A DNA stretch of 64,000 nucleotides, taken from an uncultured Prevotellaceae bacterium. GTDB lineage: Bacteria > Bacteroidota > Bacteroidia > Bacteroidales > Muribaculaceae. Under the pieces are notes generated by a model. The model did not search any database, was not told the origin of the DNA, and saw nothing but the letters and a program-made list of their open reading frames with translations. The stretch's first letter is position 1; every line of letters begins with the position of its first letter. The stretch lies in the NCBI GenBank assembly GCA_900318255.1, contig ONJX01000005.1, positions 38,659 through 102,658 of the forward strand. The letters run 5' to 3'. The position numbers and the translations under genes are program-made. This document shows positions 17,988 through 26,431 of this stretch, piece after piece.

Positions 17988-18018
17988 AAAAAAAACAGTC
18001 CACTGTGATGGTGAACTG
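17988..18018 (-). terminator. Terminator of the tRNA-Val/tRNA-Glu transcript
   Basis: On the minus strand CAGTTCAC and GTGGACTG pair (one G-U) around a seven-base loop, followed by eight T. Confidence 0.75.
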
Positions 18019-18028
18019 CTTGTGATTG

Positions 18029-18101
18029 TAGTGGTACGGGGAGTCGAACCCCGGTTTCCGGCGTGAGAGGCCAGCGTCCTAGGCCACTAGACGATACCAC
18101 C
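18029..18101 (-). tRNA. tRNA-Glu (anticodon CTC)
   Basis: A 73-base cloverleaf on the minus strand. Acceptor GGTGGTA pairs with TACCACT (G-U at 1-72), discriminator A. The anticodon stem CTGGC/GCCGG holds the loop CTCTCAC with anticodon CTC. The T arm is GGGG-TTCGACT-CCCC. No CCA is encoded. It shares a transcript with tRNA-Val upstream. Confidence 0.92.
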
Positions 18102-18112
18102 ATTTAACGTCG

Positions 18113-18187
18113 TGGGTGCTGACGGATTCGAACCGCCGACCCTCTGCTTGTAAGGCAGATGCTCTGAACCAGCTGAGCTAAGCACCC
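18113..18187 (-). tRNA. tRNA-Val (anticodon TAC)
   Basis: A 75-base cloverleaf on the minus strand, acceptor GGGTGCT with AGCACCC, discriminator A. The anticodon loop is CTTACAA (anticodon TAC). D arm TAGCTCAGCTGGTTCAGAGC and T arm GGCGGTTCGAATCCGTC are standard. The promoter is at 18211-18242. Confidence 0.95.
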
Positions 18188-18210
18188 ATGCTTTTATCGG
18201 AAAAGCGATG

Positions 18211-18242
18211 CAAAGGTACAGCGACTTTTTGAACTGTGCAAA
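18211..18242 (-). promoter_or_regulatory. Promoter of the tRNA-Val/tRNA-Glu pair
   Basis: On the minus strand TTTG (18239-18242), a gap of 20 bases, then TACCTTTG (18211-18218). An exact fit to the Bacteroidota consensus, 24 bases before the tRNA-Val 5' end. Confidence 0.8.
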
Positions 18243-18315
18243 TTTTTCACGACTTTTTTTTCAAAAAAAATGCATTTTGTGGCTTTTTTGTTGATTTTGG
18301 AGTAGAAAATAGGGG

Positions 18316-20799
18316 CTATTTGTATTTGTTGGCATGGATTTTGATGGTTTTGAGTATTTGCTCGCCCAGGTGGATGGTGTAGCCTTGTTGAGTGAAGAAG
18401 ATGTTTCCTTTACTGTCGGTCACAACAAAAAGAGGCATAGTTTTTTCGTTGGCTTTTGTTTCCCTGATAAGATCTTCCATATTTGTTCCATAAACGAATC
18501 TGTTTGTGCCCTCCATTTCCATTCTATCCTTGTCAATGCCCCAAATCACAGAAGCTGGTAGGTCGCTGAATTGTGACTTGTCGAAGCGTTGTTCTTGTTC
18601 ATCGTTTAGAGTTAGCAGAGTTATATCACATCCTAGTGCCTCAATTTGGCTTGCACAGGTGGCGATATCGTGCAGCGCGTGAGTTGTAGGCTCGTTACTT
18701 GGTGCTATAAATCCCACGATGTGATAGCAGTCATTGTCAAGAATTAGTCTCCTTTCTCCATTAGAATAATAGCCGTCTAAACGTAACGTTCCAATAATAC
18801 TCAACGCATTATCTTTGTTAAGCAGAGAAAGGTCAATATCGCTTTCTTTGTTGCTTTCAATTTCAAAAGTCGTGATGCTGGCGAGCACGCTGCCGTCGCT
18901 CTGGCGGTTGCCAGTGGTGAGCATGTAGGTTCCTGGCTCAAGTTCCACTTCGTTTTTGAAATAATTGTCCCAAGTGGCGTCTTCGGGGTAGGTGAGCAAC
19001 TGCGGTTTGTTATCCACTATCTTGCTCAGGGTAAAATGAGTGTAGTAGGCGAGATCGTTGTGGGTGTCGCTGGGTGTGAAATTCAGTCGAAGCGTTCCCG
19101 AAGGTTCGGTTTTGATCGATTTGCTTTTCTCAAATTTTACCTCATGCCAAACATTATTTGCATAGTATTCGAGCTTGCCGTTCACCTCGTTGATGCGTGC
19201 GGGCCAACCCATGCTGCGTGCAGCGCTCACGAAGAAGATGGCGCGTCCCAGCTCATCGGTGGTGTGGGTGCGGTACACACTCATAGGCTGCTGGCGCAAG
19301 CGCTGAGGATTGTGCTCGTTGTCAATTGTGAGGTTTGCTTTTGTCCAAACGATTAAATCGTCAATATTACTTATGTTATTGCTAAATTCCTTATGGAAGA
19401 ATTCTTTATAAGGCGTTAACCATTCATTCTCTACTCGTGGGCTCAGCACATAGCGACAGTAGATTTCGCTGGTGTCGATTAGCGCCACCTCATTGTCACG
19501 AAGCACATCAAGGTTGATGTCGCGCAGGTCTTTTTCGCTAAGCACTTCAAGGAGTTTTTGTGCCATTACCTTGTTCTTGGCTTTGTCAAGGAATTGCTGA
19601 ATGGTGCGGTGGTTGCCGCGCCACGCTTCTACTGGCATAGTCGCTTCGTAGGCTTGGCGGATGGAGTCCTCCTGTGCCTTGCGGCGGTCGTTGAGTGCAC
19701 GTTGCTCGTCGGAGATCTCTGGTAGTACTGCACTCAATGGTGGCGGCACTATGTCTAATTCTAAATGACGTGGCAACGCTTTGTCACGCAATTCTATCAA
19801 TACAAAGTCACCTTTATCGCCAGCCCATGACACTTTTTTAACAGCCACTAGGTCATCTTTTGTCACCCATACCAGCAGATCTCCTTTGCCAGCAGTGAGG
19901 GCAGCATTGCCTCGTTCGTTGGTAGTGTCTTTTGCGACAGTGTAGAACTCTGCGTAGTTGTATAATTTGAACTCTACTGTGGCATTTGGAACGGGATTGC
20001 CGTTTTTATCGTGGACTTTTATGATCCTGATCGAGGTGGGGGTGTAGTTGCTGGTGACGTTGATCTCGGTGTAGCATGGTGTGCGGCTCACCACTTGCTC
20101 GGGGCCGTGGTAGTCGCCTGCCACCTTGGTGTGCATGAGCATTCCGCGCGAGGCACTCTCGTTGAACCACCCCAGGTTGAGCACTGGCTCGGGCTCGCAG
20201 GCTCCCAGGAAGTACCATCGGCCACCCGCCCATGCCTCGACCCAGGCGTGGTTGTCGTCGGTGTGTGCCCAGCGTGGGGTATATACCTGGCGGGCGGGGA
20301 TGCACACCGCTCGCAGTGCGGCCACCAGGAATGTTGATTCCTCGCCGCAGCGGCCGTAGGCGGTGCGCATGGTGGCGAGCGGACTGCTGGTGCGCGCGTC
20401 GCTGGGACGGTAGCTCACCTTCTCGTGGCACCAGTGGTTCACCTCTAGGATGGCATCTTCCATCGATAGGTTCTTCACGCGGTCACGCAGCTCGCGGTAG
20501 AACACTATTCTGGCGGTGTCGAGGTTCTCGTTGTTGACTCGCACAGGCAGCACAAAGTGCTCCAGCTCGCGCTCGGGCACGCTCTTGCCCCACGGCATCT
20601 CGTCGCGGGCTTGCAGGGTGGCGAGGTAGTTGTGGTAATAGAATTGCTCGCTGTAGTCGGTGCGGTCAGGGGTGGCTAAGTGTAGATTGAGTTTTCTCAC
20701 ATATTGCCAGGCAAGGTCGCTGTTACTGGTGGCTGCTAGGCTTGCCATTGCTGTTGCCGCTATGGCAAGGGCTATAATTGCTTTTGATGAAAGTTTCAT
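18316..20799 (-). CDS. Secreted transglutaminase-like domain protein
   Basis: A protein of 827 residues with a signal peptide (IIALAIAATAMASLAA) and a papain-fold transglutaminase-like core. Cys in GRCGEES and His in DDNHAWVEAW are the catalytic pair; where the usual Asp of a DP turn would be expected the chain reads FLGACEPEP, so a nearby Glu may serve instead. An Ig-like or carboxypeptidase-regulatory-type region follows the core (GNPVPNATVEFKLYN), then a second transglutaminase-like segment (TTDELGRAIFFVSAARSMGW) and a C-terminal region with a thioredoxin-like look (VTDSKGNIFFTQQGY). It may cleave or cross-link peptides or glycopeptides in the periplasm; the substrate is not known. The start is at 20799, where the signal peptide begins. 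Confidence 0.82.
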   Translation of the reverse strand: MKLSSKAIIALAIAATAMASLAATSNSDLAWQYVRKLNLHLATPDRTDYSEQFYYHNYLATLQARDEMPWGKSVPERELEHFVLPVRVNNENLDTARIVFYRELRDRVKNLSMEDAILEVNHWCHEKVSYRPSDARTSSPLATMRTAYGRCGEESTFLVAALRAVCIPARQVYTPRWAHTDDNHAWVEAWAGGRWYFLGACEPEPVLNLGWFNESASRGMLMHTKVAGDYHGPEQVVSRTPCYTEINVTSNYTPTSIRIIKVHDKNGNPVPNATVEFKLYNYAEFYTVAKDTTNERGNAALTAGKGDLLVWVTKDDLVAVKKVSWAGDKGDFVLIELRDKALPRHLELDIVPPPLSAVLPEISDEQRALNDRRKAQEDSIRQAYEATMPVEAWRGNHRTIQQFLDKAKNKVMAQKLLEVLSEKDLRDINLDVLRDNEVALIDTSEIYCRYVLSPRVENEWLTPYKEFFHKEFSNNISNIDDLIVWTKANLTIDNEHNPQRLRQQPMSVYRTHTTDELGRAIFFVSAARSMGWPARINEVNGKLEYYANNVWHEVKFEKSKSIKTEPSGTLRLNFTPSDTHNDLAYYTHFTLSKIVDNKPQLLTYPEDATWDNYFKNEVELEPGTYMLTTGNRQSDGSVLASITTFEIESNKESDIDLSLLNKDNALSIIGTLRLDGYYSNGERRLILDNDCYHIVGFIAPSNEPTTHALHDIATCASQIEALGCDITLLTLNDEQEQRFDKSQFSDLPASVIWGIDKDRMEMEGTNRFVYGTNMEDLIRETKANEKTMPLFVVTDSKGNIFFTQQGYTIHLGEQILKTIKIHANKYK

Positions 20800-20872
20800 G
20801 GGCTTTAGAATTTCTATTTGTTGCAAAATTAGCAAATAATTGGCAAAAAAGATATAAAAACAGTCATAATAT

Positions 20873-20903
20873 TTTGCGTTTTCGCAGCATTTTCGTAATT
20901 TAG
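20873..20903 (+). promoter_or_regulatory. Promoter of the DJ-1 family gene
   Basis: TTTG at 20873-20876, a gap of 19 bases, then TAATTTAG at 20896-20903, near TAnnTTTG. The ATG at 20953 follows after a 49-base leader. Confidence 0.5.
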
Positions 20904-20952
20904 CAACCTGTAACAAAAACTTAAGGACAAAACAAAAAAACTAAAAGCTATC

Positions 20953-21501
20953 ATGAGACCAAGTTATGTTTTCTTTGCCGACGGCTTTGAGGAGATTGAA
21001 GCCTTGACCGTTGTTGATGTGCTGCGCCGTGCCGGGATGCCCGTGGTGACGATGTCGATTTATGACGCTCCCGAGGCGATAGGCGCTCACGGAGTGACAG
21101 TAGTTGCCGATGAGGCTTTTAACCCCGACCTGCTAGAGGATGCCGAGTGGCTCATTTGCCCAGGTGGCATGCCTGGAGCTTCTAACCTTGCCGAGTGCGA
21201 GACATTGTGCGAGATATTGCAAGAACACAACGAGAAGGGCGAGAAGATTGCCGCCATCTGCGCTTCGCCGTCGGTAATTCTAGGGCCATTAGGGTTGCTC
21301 GACGGTCGCGATGCGGTGTGCTATCCAGGCATGGAAGACGGCATGACTGGTGCCAATGTGCTCGACCAGCGGGTTGCCGTTGACCGAAACATTGTAACTG
21401 GCAATGGACCAGCTTCGGCAGCAAAGTTTGCCCTGACCATTGCCTCCATCAGCATGGGCGAGGATGTGGCAGCCGATGTCGCTGCCGGCATGTTGATGTG
21501 A
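20953..21501 (+). CDS. DJ-1/PfpI family protein
   Basis: A 182-residue protein of the DJ-1/YajL/ThiJ superfamily. The nucleophile elbow holds Cys103 in IAAICASPSVIL, and Glu14 in ADGFEEIEAL is the partner that lowers the cysteine pKa, as in YajL and human DJ-1. The MPGASNLAECE segment matches YajL closely. Members protect against oxidative or carbonyl stress, and deglycase activity has been claimed and disputed. It is transcribed away from the transglutaminase-like gene and ends at a terminator shared with the convergent barrel gene. Confidence 0.92.
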   Translation: MRPSYVFFADGFEEIEALTVVDVLRRAGMPVVTMSIYDAPEAIGAHGVTVVADEAFNPDLLEDAEWLICPGGMPGASNLAECETLCEILQEHNEKGEKIAAICASPSVILGPLGLLDGRDAVCYPGMEDGMTGANVLDQRVAVDRNIVTGNGPASAAKFALTIASISMGEDVAADVAAGMLM

Positions 21502-21525
21502 TCAGCTAGACATTAGACAATAAAT

Positions 21526-21560
21526 AAAAACGTGGAAGCCGAGTTGCCTCCACGTTTTTT
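21526..21560. terminator. Bidirectional terminator between convergent genes
   Basis: CGTGGA-A-GC and GC-C-TCCACG form the stem, flanked by five A on the left and six T on the right, so it can act on both strands (DJ-1 gene from the left, barrel gene from the right). Confidence 0.8.
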
Positions 21561-21579
21561 ATTTCATAAATCGCTGTAG

Positions 21580-22212
21580 TTACTTAAAGAAATAGGTCGC
21601 TTGCACAAACCAGGTGCGGTGCTTTGCCACATGGTCATCAAGGATTTTTGTGCCGAGGTTCTGGCCTATGCTGAAGCTGTATCCTCCACTAATCTGCACC
21701 TTGTTAAACAATTCCACACCTATACCGGCATGAAGCAGCACGCTCACGGCGGTGTATCTCAAGGCGTCTTTAATATTGTTGTGGCCCACGTGGAATGAGA
21801 AAGTGGGACCTGCATAGACAAACGGCATGATGGTGCTCTCGAGTCCTCCCAAGCGGCTGTAGCGAAACTTCAAGTTCAGTGGCACATCTATGTAGTGGAG
21901 TCGCACAGCCTGTGTCTCAATGCCTTGTGACTGCCAAGCCAGCTTGTCGCCAAAGTGTACCTTTCCTTGCCTTAAGGTGTATAGAATTGAGCCATCGATG
22001 CCAAAGCCCACGCCAGGTATCATCAGGTCGCCAGTGATACCCACCGAACCACCAAACATTTTGTCGCTAGCAAAGATGTCGGTTTGCTTAAAGTGAATCT
22101 CGTTGTAGTTTCCGCCCACGGTCACACCCCATCGGCGCTCGGGCTGGGCATGTGACGACACCGCGCACAGCAGCATCACAGCCAGCATTATCAGTTTTAT
22201 AGATTTTCTCAT
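21580..22212 (-). CDS. Outer-membrane beta-barrel protein (PorT-like), copy 1
   Basis: A 210-residue protein with a signal peptide (LIMLAVMLLCAVSSHAQ) followed by a small beta-barrel of the porin/PorT type: alternating hydrophobic strands such as WGVTVGGNYNEIHF and FGIDGSILYTL, ending in an aromatic residue pattern (WFVQATYFFK) fit for outer-membrane insertion. The start at 22212 lies 28 bases after a good promoter. It resembles the next gene along (22349) in order of strands, so the two are paralogues. Function is unknown; PorT-like proteins help in type IX secretion in some Bacteroidota, but this is too distant to claim. Confidence 0.8.
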   Translation of the reverse strand: MRKSIKLIMLAVMLLCAVSSHAQPERRWGVTVGGNYNEIHFKQTDIFASDKMFGGSVGITGDLMIPGVGFGIDGSILYTLRQGKVHFGDKLAWQSQGIETQAVRLHYIDVPLNLKFRYSRLGGLESTIMPFVYAGPTFSFHVGHNNIKDALRYTAVSVLLHAGIGVELFNKVQISGGYSFSIGQNLGTKILDDHVAKHRTWFVQATYFFK

Positions 22213-22239
22213 TTCTTGTGGTTTTCTTTTTTCAGAGTG

Positions 22240-22271
22240 CAAAACTAACACAATTTATCGTCACCACCAAA
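22240..22271 (-). promoter_or_regulatory. Promoter of the barrel gene at 21580
   Basis: On the minus strand TTTG (22268-22271), a gap of 20 bases, then TAGTTTTG (22240-22247). Confidence 0.65.
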
Positions 22272-22348
22272 GATTTCAAATTTTATAACACAATTAATTG
22301 TTGCAATTATTGTGTTTGCTGCTTTAATGGGGCTATATAGGGTTCCAT

Positions 22349-22957
22349 TTAGAACATATAGGCGGCGGTGATGGTCCAGAGCTTGTCTTTGCCTTTTATG
22401 GGTGTGGAGTCAACTTGCTTGCCTATGTATTCAAAGGCTTTGGTGAGTCCTATGCCATAGCTGGCATGGATTTGCACTTTACGGAAGAGCTCGGCACCAA
22501 ATCCCACGTTCCACGAAATGTTCCACTTGCGTGTTTTGAAGTCGCCTTTGTCGGTGTCGCCAAGCATTAGTGCGAAGTTGGGGCCAGTGGCGACGAAAGG
22601 AGATATTATTTTGCTGAGCACAGGAATCTGAAGCTTGTATTTCACATTGACAGGGATGTCGAGATAGTTGCGTTTGAGTTTTATTCTCTGCGTCTCGTCC
22701 TCTAAAAACATGTCGTCTTGCCGGTGAGCAAATAAAACTGAGGCGTCGATGCCGAGTCCCACTACAGGCATTCCTATCTCCATCATCAAGCCCGCTGTGA
22801 AGCCGGCTCTATTGTCTTTACTAATAATATCTTTGTCCCACTTGAGCTCGTTGAGTGTGATACCGCCCTTCACGCCAAATCTCACCTGCGCGTGTGCTAA
22901 TGGGGTGGCGGCGATGGCGATTGCCACAATCAGGGCTATTTGTGTTATTCTTCTCAT
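22349..22957 (-). CDS. Outer-membrane beta-barrel protein (PorT-like), copy 2
   Basis: A 202-residue barrel with a signal peptide (IALIVAIAIAATPLAHA). The strands FGVKGGITLNEL, MPVVGLGIDASVLF, NYLDIPVNVKYKL and FVATGPNFALMLG line up with copy 1, and the C-terminus ends in LWTITAAYMF. It has its own promoter-like element (CAAAGTAA on the plus strand at 22985-22992, a near TAnnTTTG). The start at 22957 begins the signal peptide; the frame extends further upstream but overlaps that element. Role unknown. Confidence 0.8.
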   Translation of the reverse strand: MRRITQIALIVAIAIAATPLAHAQVRFGVKGGITLNELKWDKDIISKDNRAGFTAGLMMEIGMPVVGLGIDASVLFAHRQDDMFLEDETQRIKLKRNYLDIPVNVKYKLQIPVLSKIISPFVATGPNFALMLGDTDKGDFKTRKWNISWNVGFGAELFRKVQIHASYGIGLTKAFEYIGKQVDSTPIKGKDKLWTITAAYMF

Positions 22958-23058
22958 AGTTATAATTCTGTTGGTCAATTTGTGGCAAAGTAACACAAAA
23001 AAAACGAAAAAAAGCAATTTTTTACTCATTATGTGTGCCTAATTAAAGTTATTTAGAT

Positions 23059-23066
23059 TATCTTTG
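23059..23066 (+). promoter_or_regulatory. -7 element of the apbE-like gene
   Basis: TATCTTTG, 36 bases before the ATG at 23103. It overlaps the first codon of the longer frame at 23064, which supports the shorter start. Confidence 0.5.
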
Positions 23067-23102
23067 TGTGAATTTTGTGTGGCAATAATAATTGAGACAA
23101 AA

Positions 23103-24107
23103 ATGATAAAATCAGATCGTTATTTAGTTGTTGTGCTGACGGTGGTAGTTGTGTTGATGATGGCCTCGTGTAACAATAAGCATTACATCATGAACCAGGG
23201 AGTGGTGTGGACTACCGAGTATCACGTGAAGTATGAGGCGAGTGCCGACCTTAATGACTCTATTCAGCAGCTGTTTAAGGTCATCGACGAGAGTGCCTCG
23301 GCCTTCAACAAGCAGTCACGCATCGCTGCCATCAACGACAATAAAACTGATGAGGCCGATGCCTTCTTCGTGAAGCTATACACTAAGGCTGCTGAGGTTA
23401 ATCATGCCAGCGACGGTCTCTACGACCCCACGGTGATGCCGCTAGTCAACGCCTGGGGCTTTGGCTACAAGAGTGGTGCGATGCCCACTCAGGCGCAGCT
23501 CGACAGCATCTTGCAGTTTGTGGGAATGGAGCACACCTCACTCCGTGGCAACAAGATAGTGAAAGACGACCCGCGGGTGCAGTTCGACTTCAGCTCCATA
23601 GCCAAGGGCATGGCGTGCGATGAGGTGGCAGCAATGCTCGAGCGCAATGGTGTGGAGAACTATATGGTGGAGATAGGCGGCGAGGTTGTGGCACGGGGCG
23701 TGAACCACGTGGGGCAGCCCTGGCATGTGTCGATCGATATGCCTGAGCCCGAGGGTAGCGATGGCGCGCAGCACAGCAGCGCACTGTTGATAACGCTCAA
23801 TGGACAGGCTGTGGCAACGAGTGGTAGCTACCGCAAGTATAAGGAAAGTAATGGCAAGAAGTTGAGCCACATTGTGAACCCAAAGACGGGCACTAGCGAG
23901 ACGTCAAGCCTGCTGAGTGTGAGCATTGTGGCCCCTAGCTGCATGGATGCTGATGCCTGGGCTACGGCGTGCATGGCAATGGGCGAAAACAAGACCAAGG
24001 CCATGATGGAAAGCAATGACACGCTGGGAGTGATGACTATCAGCGTGAACACCGATGGCGACTTTGTGATTTGGGCTAATAAACGCTTTGCCGACTTGGT
24101 GGAATAA
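23103..24107 (+). CDS. apbE: FAD:protein FMN transferase (ApbE family lipoprotein)
   Basis: A 334-residue lipoprotein with lipobox LMMASC (Cys23). ApbE links FMN through a phosphoester to Thr or Ser of periplasmic or membrane flavoproteins such as NqrB/C and RnfG. The FDFSSIAKGMACDEVAAML, YMVEIGGEVVARG and ATSGSYRKY segments match the family; the Mg site uses DADAWATACMAMG near the C-terminus. No Nqr or Rnf genes lie in the window. It is a single gene between divergent and convergent neighbours. Confidence 0.93.
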   Translation: MIKSDRYLVVVLTVVVVLMMASCNNKHYIMNQGVVWTTEYHVKYEASADLNDSIQQLFKVIDESASAFNKQSRIAAINDNKTDEADAFFVKLYTKAAEVNHASDGLYDPTVMPLVNAWGFGYKSGAMPTQAQLDSILQFVGMEHTSLRGNKIVKDDPRVQFDFSSIAKGMACDEVAAMLERNGVENYMVEIGGEVVARGVNHVGQPWHVSIDMPEPEGSDGAQHSSALLITLNGQAVATSGSYRKYKESNGKKLSHIVNPKTGTSETSSLLSVSIVAPSCMDADAWATACMAMGENKTKAMMESNDTLGVMTISVNTDGDFVIWANKRFADLVE

Positions 24108-24111
24108 AGGC

Positions 24112-24182
24112 GGAGGGTAGGAGTGGGTAGGAGTGGGTAGGAGGGAAATTATGCATTGTGCATTAGTGCATTGTGCATTGTT
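24112..24182. repeat. Short tandem repeats reaching into the pseudouridine synthase 3' end
   Basis: Three copies of a GGTAGGAGTG unit (24113-24143), then two copies of GCATTGTGCATTA-type units (24153-24181). The second repeat encodes the last residues (QCTMH) and the stop of the RluA-type gene. Confidence 0.65.
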
Positions 24183-24843
24183 CTAGCTCTTGCCACAAAG
24201 TGTCGTGGGGGAGAGGGGCGGTGATGTCGATTTCTTGTTTTGAGACTGGGTGGATGAAGTGGATGCGGTGCGACTGTAGCGAAATGCCGCCATCAGGGTT
24301 GCTGCGTGGTGCTCCATACTTTAGGTCGCCCTTGATGGGGCAGCCCAGGTGTGCGAGTTGGGCGCGGATTTGGTGCTTGCGGCCGGTGAGCAGGTCAATC
24401 TCGAGTAGGTAGTAGTTCTTGCTTTGCGCAATTATTCTGTATTTCATCACGGCCTTCTGTGCCCCTTTGGTGTCGTGGGAGGTGACATAGGTCTTGTTGT
24501 TCTTTTCCACCGAGATAAGATAGTTGGTGAGAGTGTCTTCGTCTTTGGGCGGGCGGTTCTTGACGATGGCCCAGTAGGTTTTTTGTACTTCTCCCTTGCG
24601 AAACAGCTCGTTCATGCGTGAGAGCCCTTTGCTAGTGCGTGCGAAGACCACTAGTCCGCAAGTGGGGCGGTCGATGCGGTGAGTCACTCCGCAAAACACA
24701 TTTCCGGGTTTGTTGTATTTCTCTTTTATCCACTGTTTCAGCGTCTCCACTAAAGGCACATCGCCAGTGCGGTCGCCTTGCACGATTTCACCGCACTCTT
24801 TGTTGACGATGATAATGTGGTTGTCCTCATATATTACTTCCAT
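24163..24843 (-). CDS. RluA-family pseudouridine synthase
   Basis: A 226-residue rRNA or tRNA uridine isomerase. The catalytic Asp58 is in HRIDRPTCGLVVFAR, the RluA motif II; LLTGRKHQIRAQLAHLGCPI and GDLKYGAP are later family motifs. No S4 domain precedes the core, as in RluA/TruC-type enzymes. Which uridine it changes is not predictable. The first Met of the conserved core is at 24843; an in-frame Met seven codons earlier is possible. The C-terminal end is made by a simple repeat (see 24112-24182). Confidence 0.9.
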   Translation of the reverse strand: MEVIYEDNHIIIVNKECGEIVQGDRTGDVPLVETLKQWIKEKYNKPGNVFCGVTHRIDRPTCGLVVFARTSKGLSRMNELFRKGEVQKTYWAIVKNRPPKDEDTLTNYLISVEKNNKTYVTSHDTKGAQKAVMKYRIIAQSKNYYLLEIDLLTGRKHQIRAQLAHLGCPIKGDLKYGAPRSNPDGGISLQSHRIHFIHPVSKQEIDITAPLPHDTLWQELEQCTMH

Positions 24844-24913
24844 GTATTTCTTTTTTTTTAGCAAGTTGTTAAGCCGGCATGTGGCTGAGGCGGTAGTTGT
24901 GTCGTTGCAGTTA

Positions 24914-24951
24914 TAAAAAAACAGCGCAGCGTGATGTGGATGCTGCGCTGT
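24914..24951 (-). terminator. Terminator of the M23 peptidase gene
   Basis: On the minus strand ACAGCGCAGC and GCTGCGCTGT form a ten-pair stem with an eleven-base loop, followed by TTTTTT. Confidence 0.9.
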
Positions 24952-24975
24952 GAAGTTTTGTCATGTTGGGGTCTG

Positions 24976-25749
24976 TTAACGGCGACGGCGGCTTGCGCTC
25001 TTGCGGCCAGTGGAGCCGCTGTTGTTCTCGTTCTTGTTGAACGTGAAGGAATCACGAACAATAGAGCCATTAACGAAGTCAAAAATCTTTTCTGGATTGA
25101 TGTCGATGCCCATGAAGCGGGTCTCGAAGTGAAGGTGTGGGCCAGTGCTGCGGCCAGTGTTTCCGCTCAGTGCGATAGGTGTGCCGGCTTTCACAAACTG
25201 GTTGGGTTTAACCAGGAATTTAGAAAGGTGGCCATATACAGTCTCAAGACCATTGTCGTGACGCACTACTACAAAGAAGCCATATCCGTTACGCTCAAAC
25301 TTGGCGAGTCTCACTTTTCCTGAGAAGGCTGCATAGACGGTGTCGCCAACCGATGCCTTGAGATCTACACCGCGGTGCATGCGTCCAAATTGCTTGCGGT
25401 ATCCATAATGTGAATTTACTACTTTGTGCTTAACAGGCATTGCGTATCTCGACACGTCAATGACTTTGGTGCTGGGGATGTTTGCGTTTTGGTAAGGATT
25501 TACGCGATCGTCGTTCCAAGCTTCGCTATAGATGTCGGCATTGTCGCCTTCTTTGTCTCCGTAGAGGTCTTTGGCATATCTTTGTGCCTCTTCTACTTGA
25601 ATTTTGTTTTTGATTTTCTCCTGCTTGGCAAGGAGGTCACGGTGTGCTTTGCGGTAATCGCTGATAGATTGTGCGCTAGCTGCGATGCTAACCGATATAA
25701 GTGCTATACCAATGAAACTTAATCGCAGACTAATAGTTGATAACTTCAT
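24976..25749 (-). CDS. M23 family metallopeptidase
   Basis: A 257-residue periplasmic LytM-type enzyme with signal peptide (LSFIGIALISVSIAASA). The zinc ligands are in MHRGVDLKA (His, Asp) and GPHLHFE (His), the latter two motifs separated by the usual 70-80 residues. Members cut peptide cross-bridges in peptidoglycan or activate amidases as degenerate EnvC/NlpD-like partners; here all the ligands are present, so it should be active. A charged coiled region lies before the catalytic domain and the tail is Arg-rich (GRKSASRRRR). Confidence 0.92.
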   Translation of the reverse strand: MKLSTISLRLSFIGIALISVSIAASAQSISDYRKAHRDLLAKQEKIKNKIQVEEAQRYAKDLYGDKEGDNADIYSEAWNDDRVNPYQNANIPSTKVIDVSRYAMPVKHKVVNSHYGYRKQFGRMHRGVDLKASVGDTVYAAFSGKVRLAKFERNGYGFFVVVRHDNGLETVYGHLSKFLVKPNQFVKAGTPIALSGNTGRSTGPHLHFETRFMGIDINPEKIFDFVNGSIVRDSFTFNKNENNSGSTGRKSASRRRR

Positions 25750-26175
25750 ATTACATTGTTTAAAAGTTTCAAGAAGCCAGTAAAAAATAAAAGCGAGTAT
25801 TTATGGTATGAGATGAGGCAGAACTCTTTTTTAAAAGCCTGCTCTCGGGCTTCTTGTTGACCTCAATAGTGGGTCACTACATGAATAAGAACGCACAAAA
25901 TTAGGGTTTTATTTCCACATAGGCTCTATTTTTTGCATTAAATAGTGTAAAATTGTGTCTAAAAGGCTAAAATTTTTTGCGTAATCTGTTGTGTGGCAAA
26001 GTATTGTGAAGGGTATTCTGAAAACGCTGTTTTTTGCCTTGCTGCCTCTGGCTGTTTTTGTGTAATGTGCCACAATGCGATGGGGCATGCAAAAGTAGTT
26101 TTTTTCTCTGTAATGTGCAAGAAAAAGTGTGGTTTAAGTGCTTGAAATGCTTGTTAGGGGGGGTGATGGAAATAG

Positions 26176-26352
26176 AGGTGGGTTCTAAAAATTAAGAAAA
26201 AGTAAAATAGTGTTTTGGTTGTATTTTGTTTTCTGCCGGCATCTTTATATTTAAAGTCTTGAAATGTAGCCCGCTACTATTCTTCAACTTTAAATAAAAA
26301 CCTGCTCGACATAAATTCAAAATCCATCTCAATTAATTTATAGAACCCACCT
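26176..26352. mobile_element. MITE-like element with 19-base inverted ends
   Basis: The left end AGGTGGGTTCTAAAAATTA (26176-26194) and the right end, read on the other strand, AGGTGGGTTCTATAAATTA (26334-26352) differ at one base. They enclose about 140 AT-rich bases with no coding capacity. GGAAA next to both ends could be part of a target duplication but is not exact. The size and structure suit a MITE; whether copies exist elsewhere in the genome cannot be told from the window. Confidence 0.45.
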
Positions 26353-26423
26353 GGAAAACAATCTTTTTGGGCACTTGTTAATAAATTAATAATATATATT
26401 TTCCCAAATAGCGAAAAAATCAC

Positions 26424-26431
26424 TATATTTG
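26424..26431 (+). promoter_or_regulatory. -7 element of the nuo-atp block
   Basis: TATATTTG fits TAnnTTTG. No clear TTTG at the -33 position. The leader to the nuoA ATG would be about 196 bases, with a CTCCC-TGGCA-GGGAG hairpin at 26464-26478. This is the only plausible promoter seen before the block. Confidence 0.5.
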
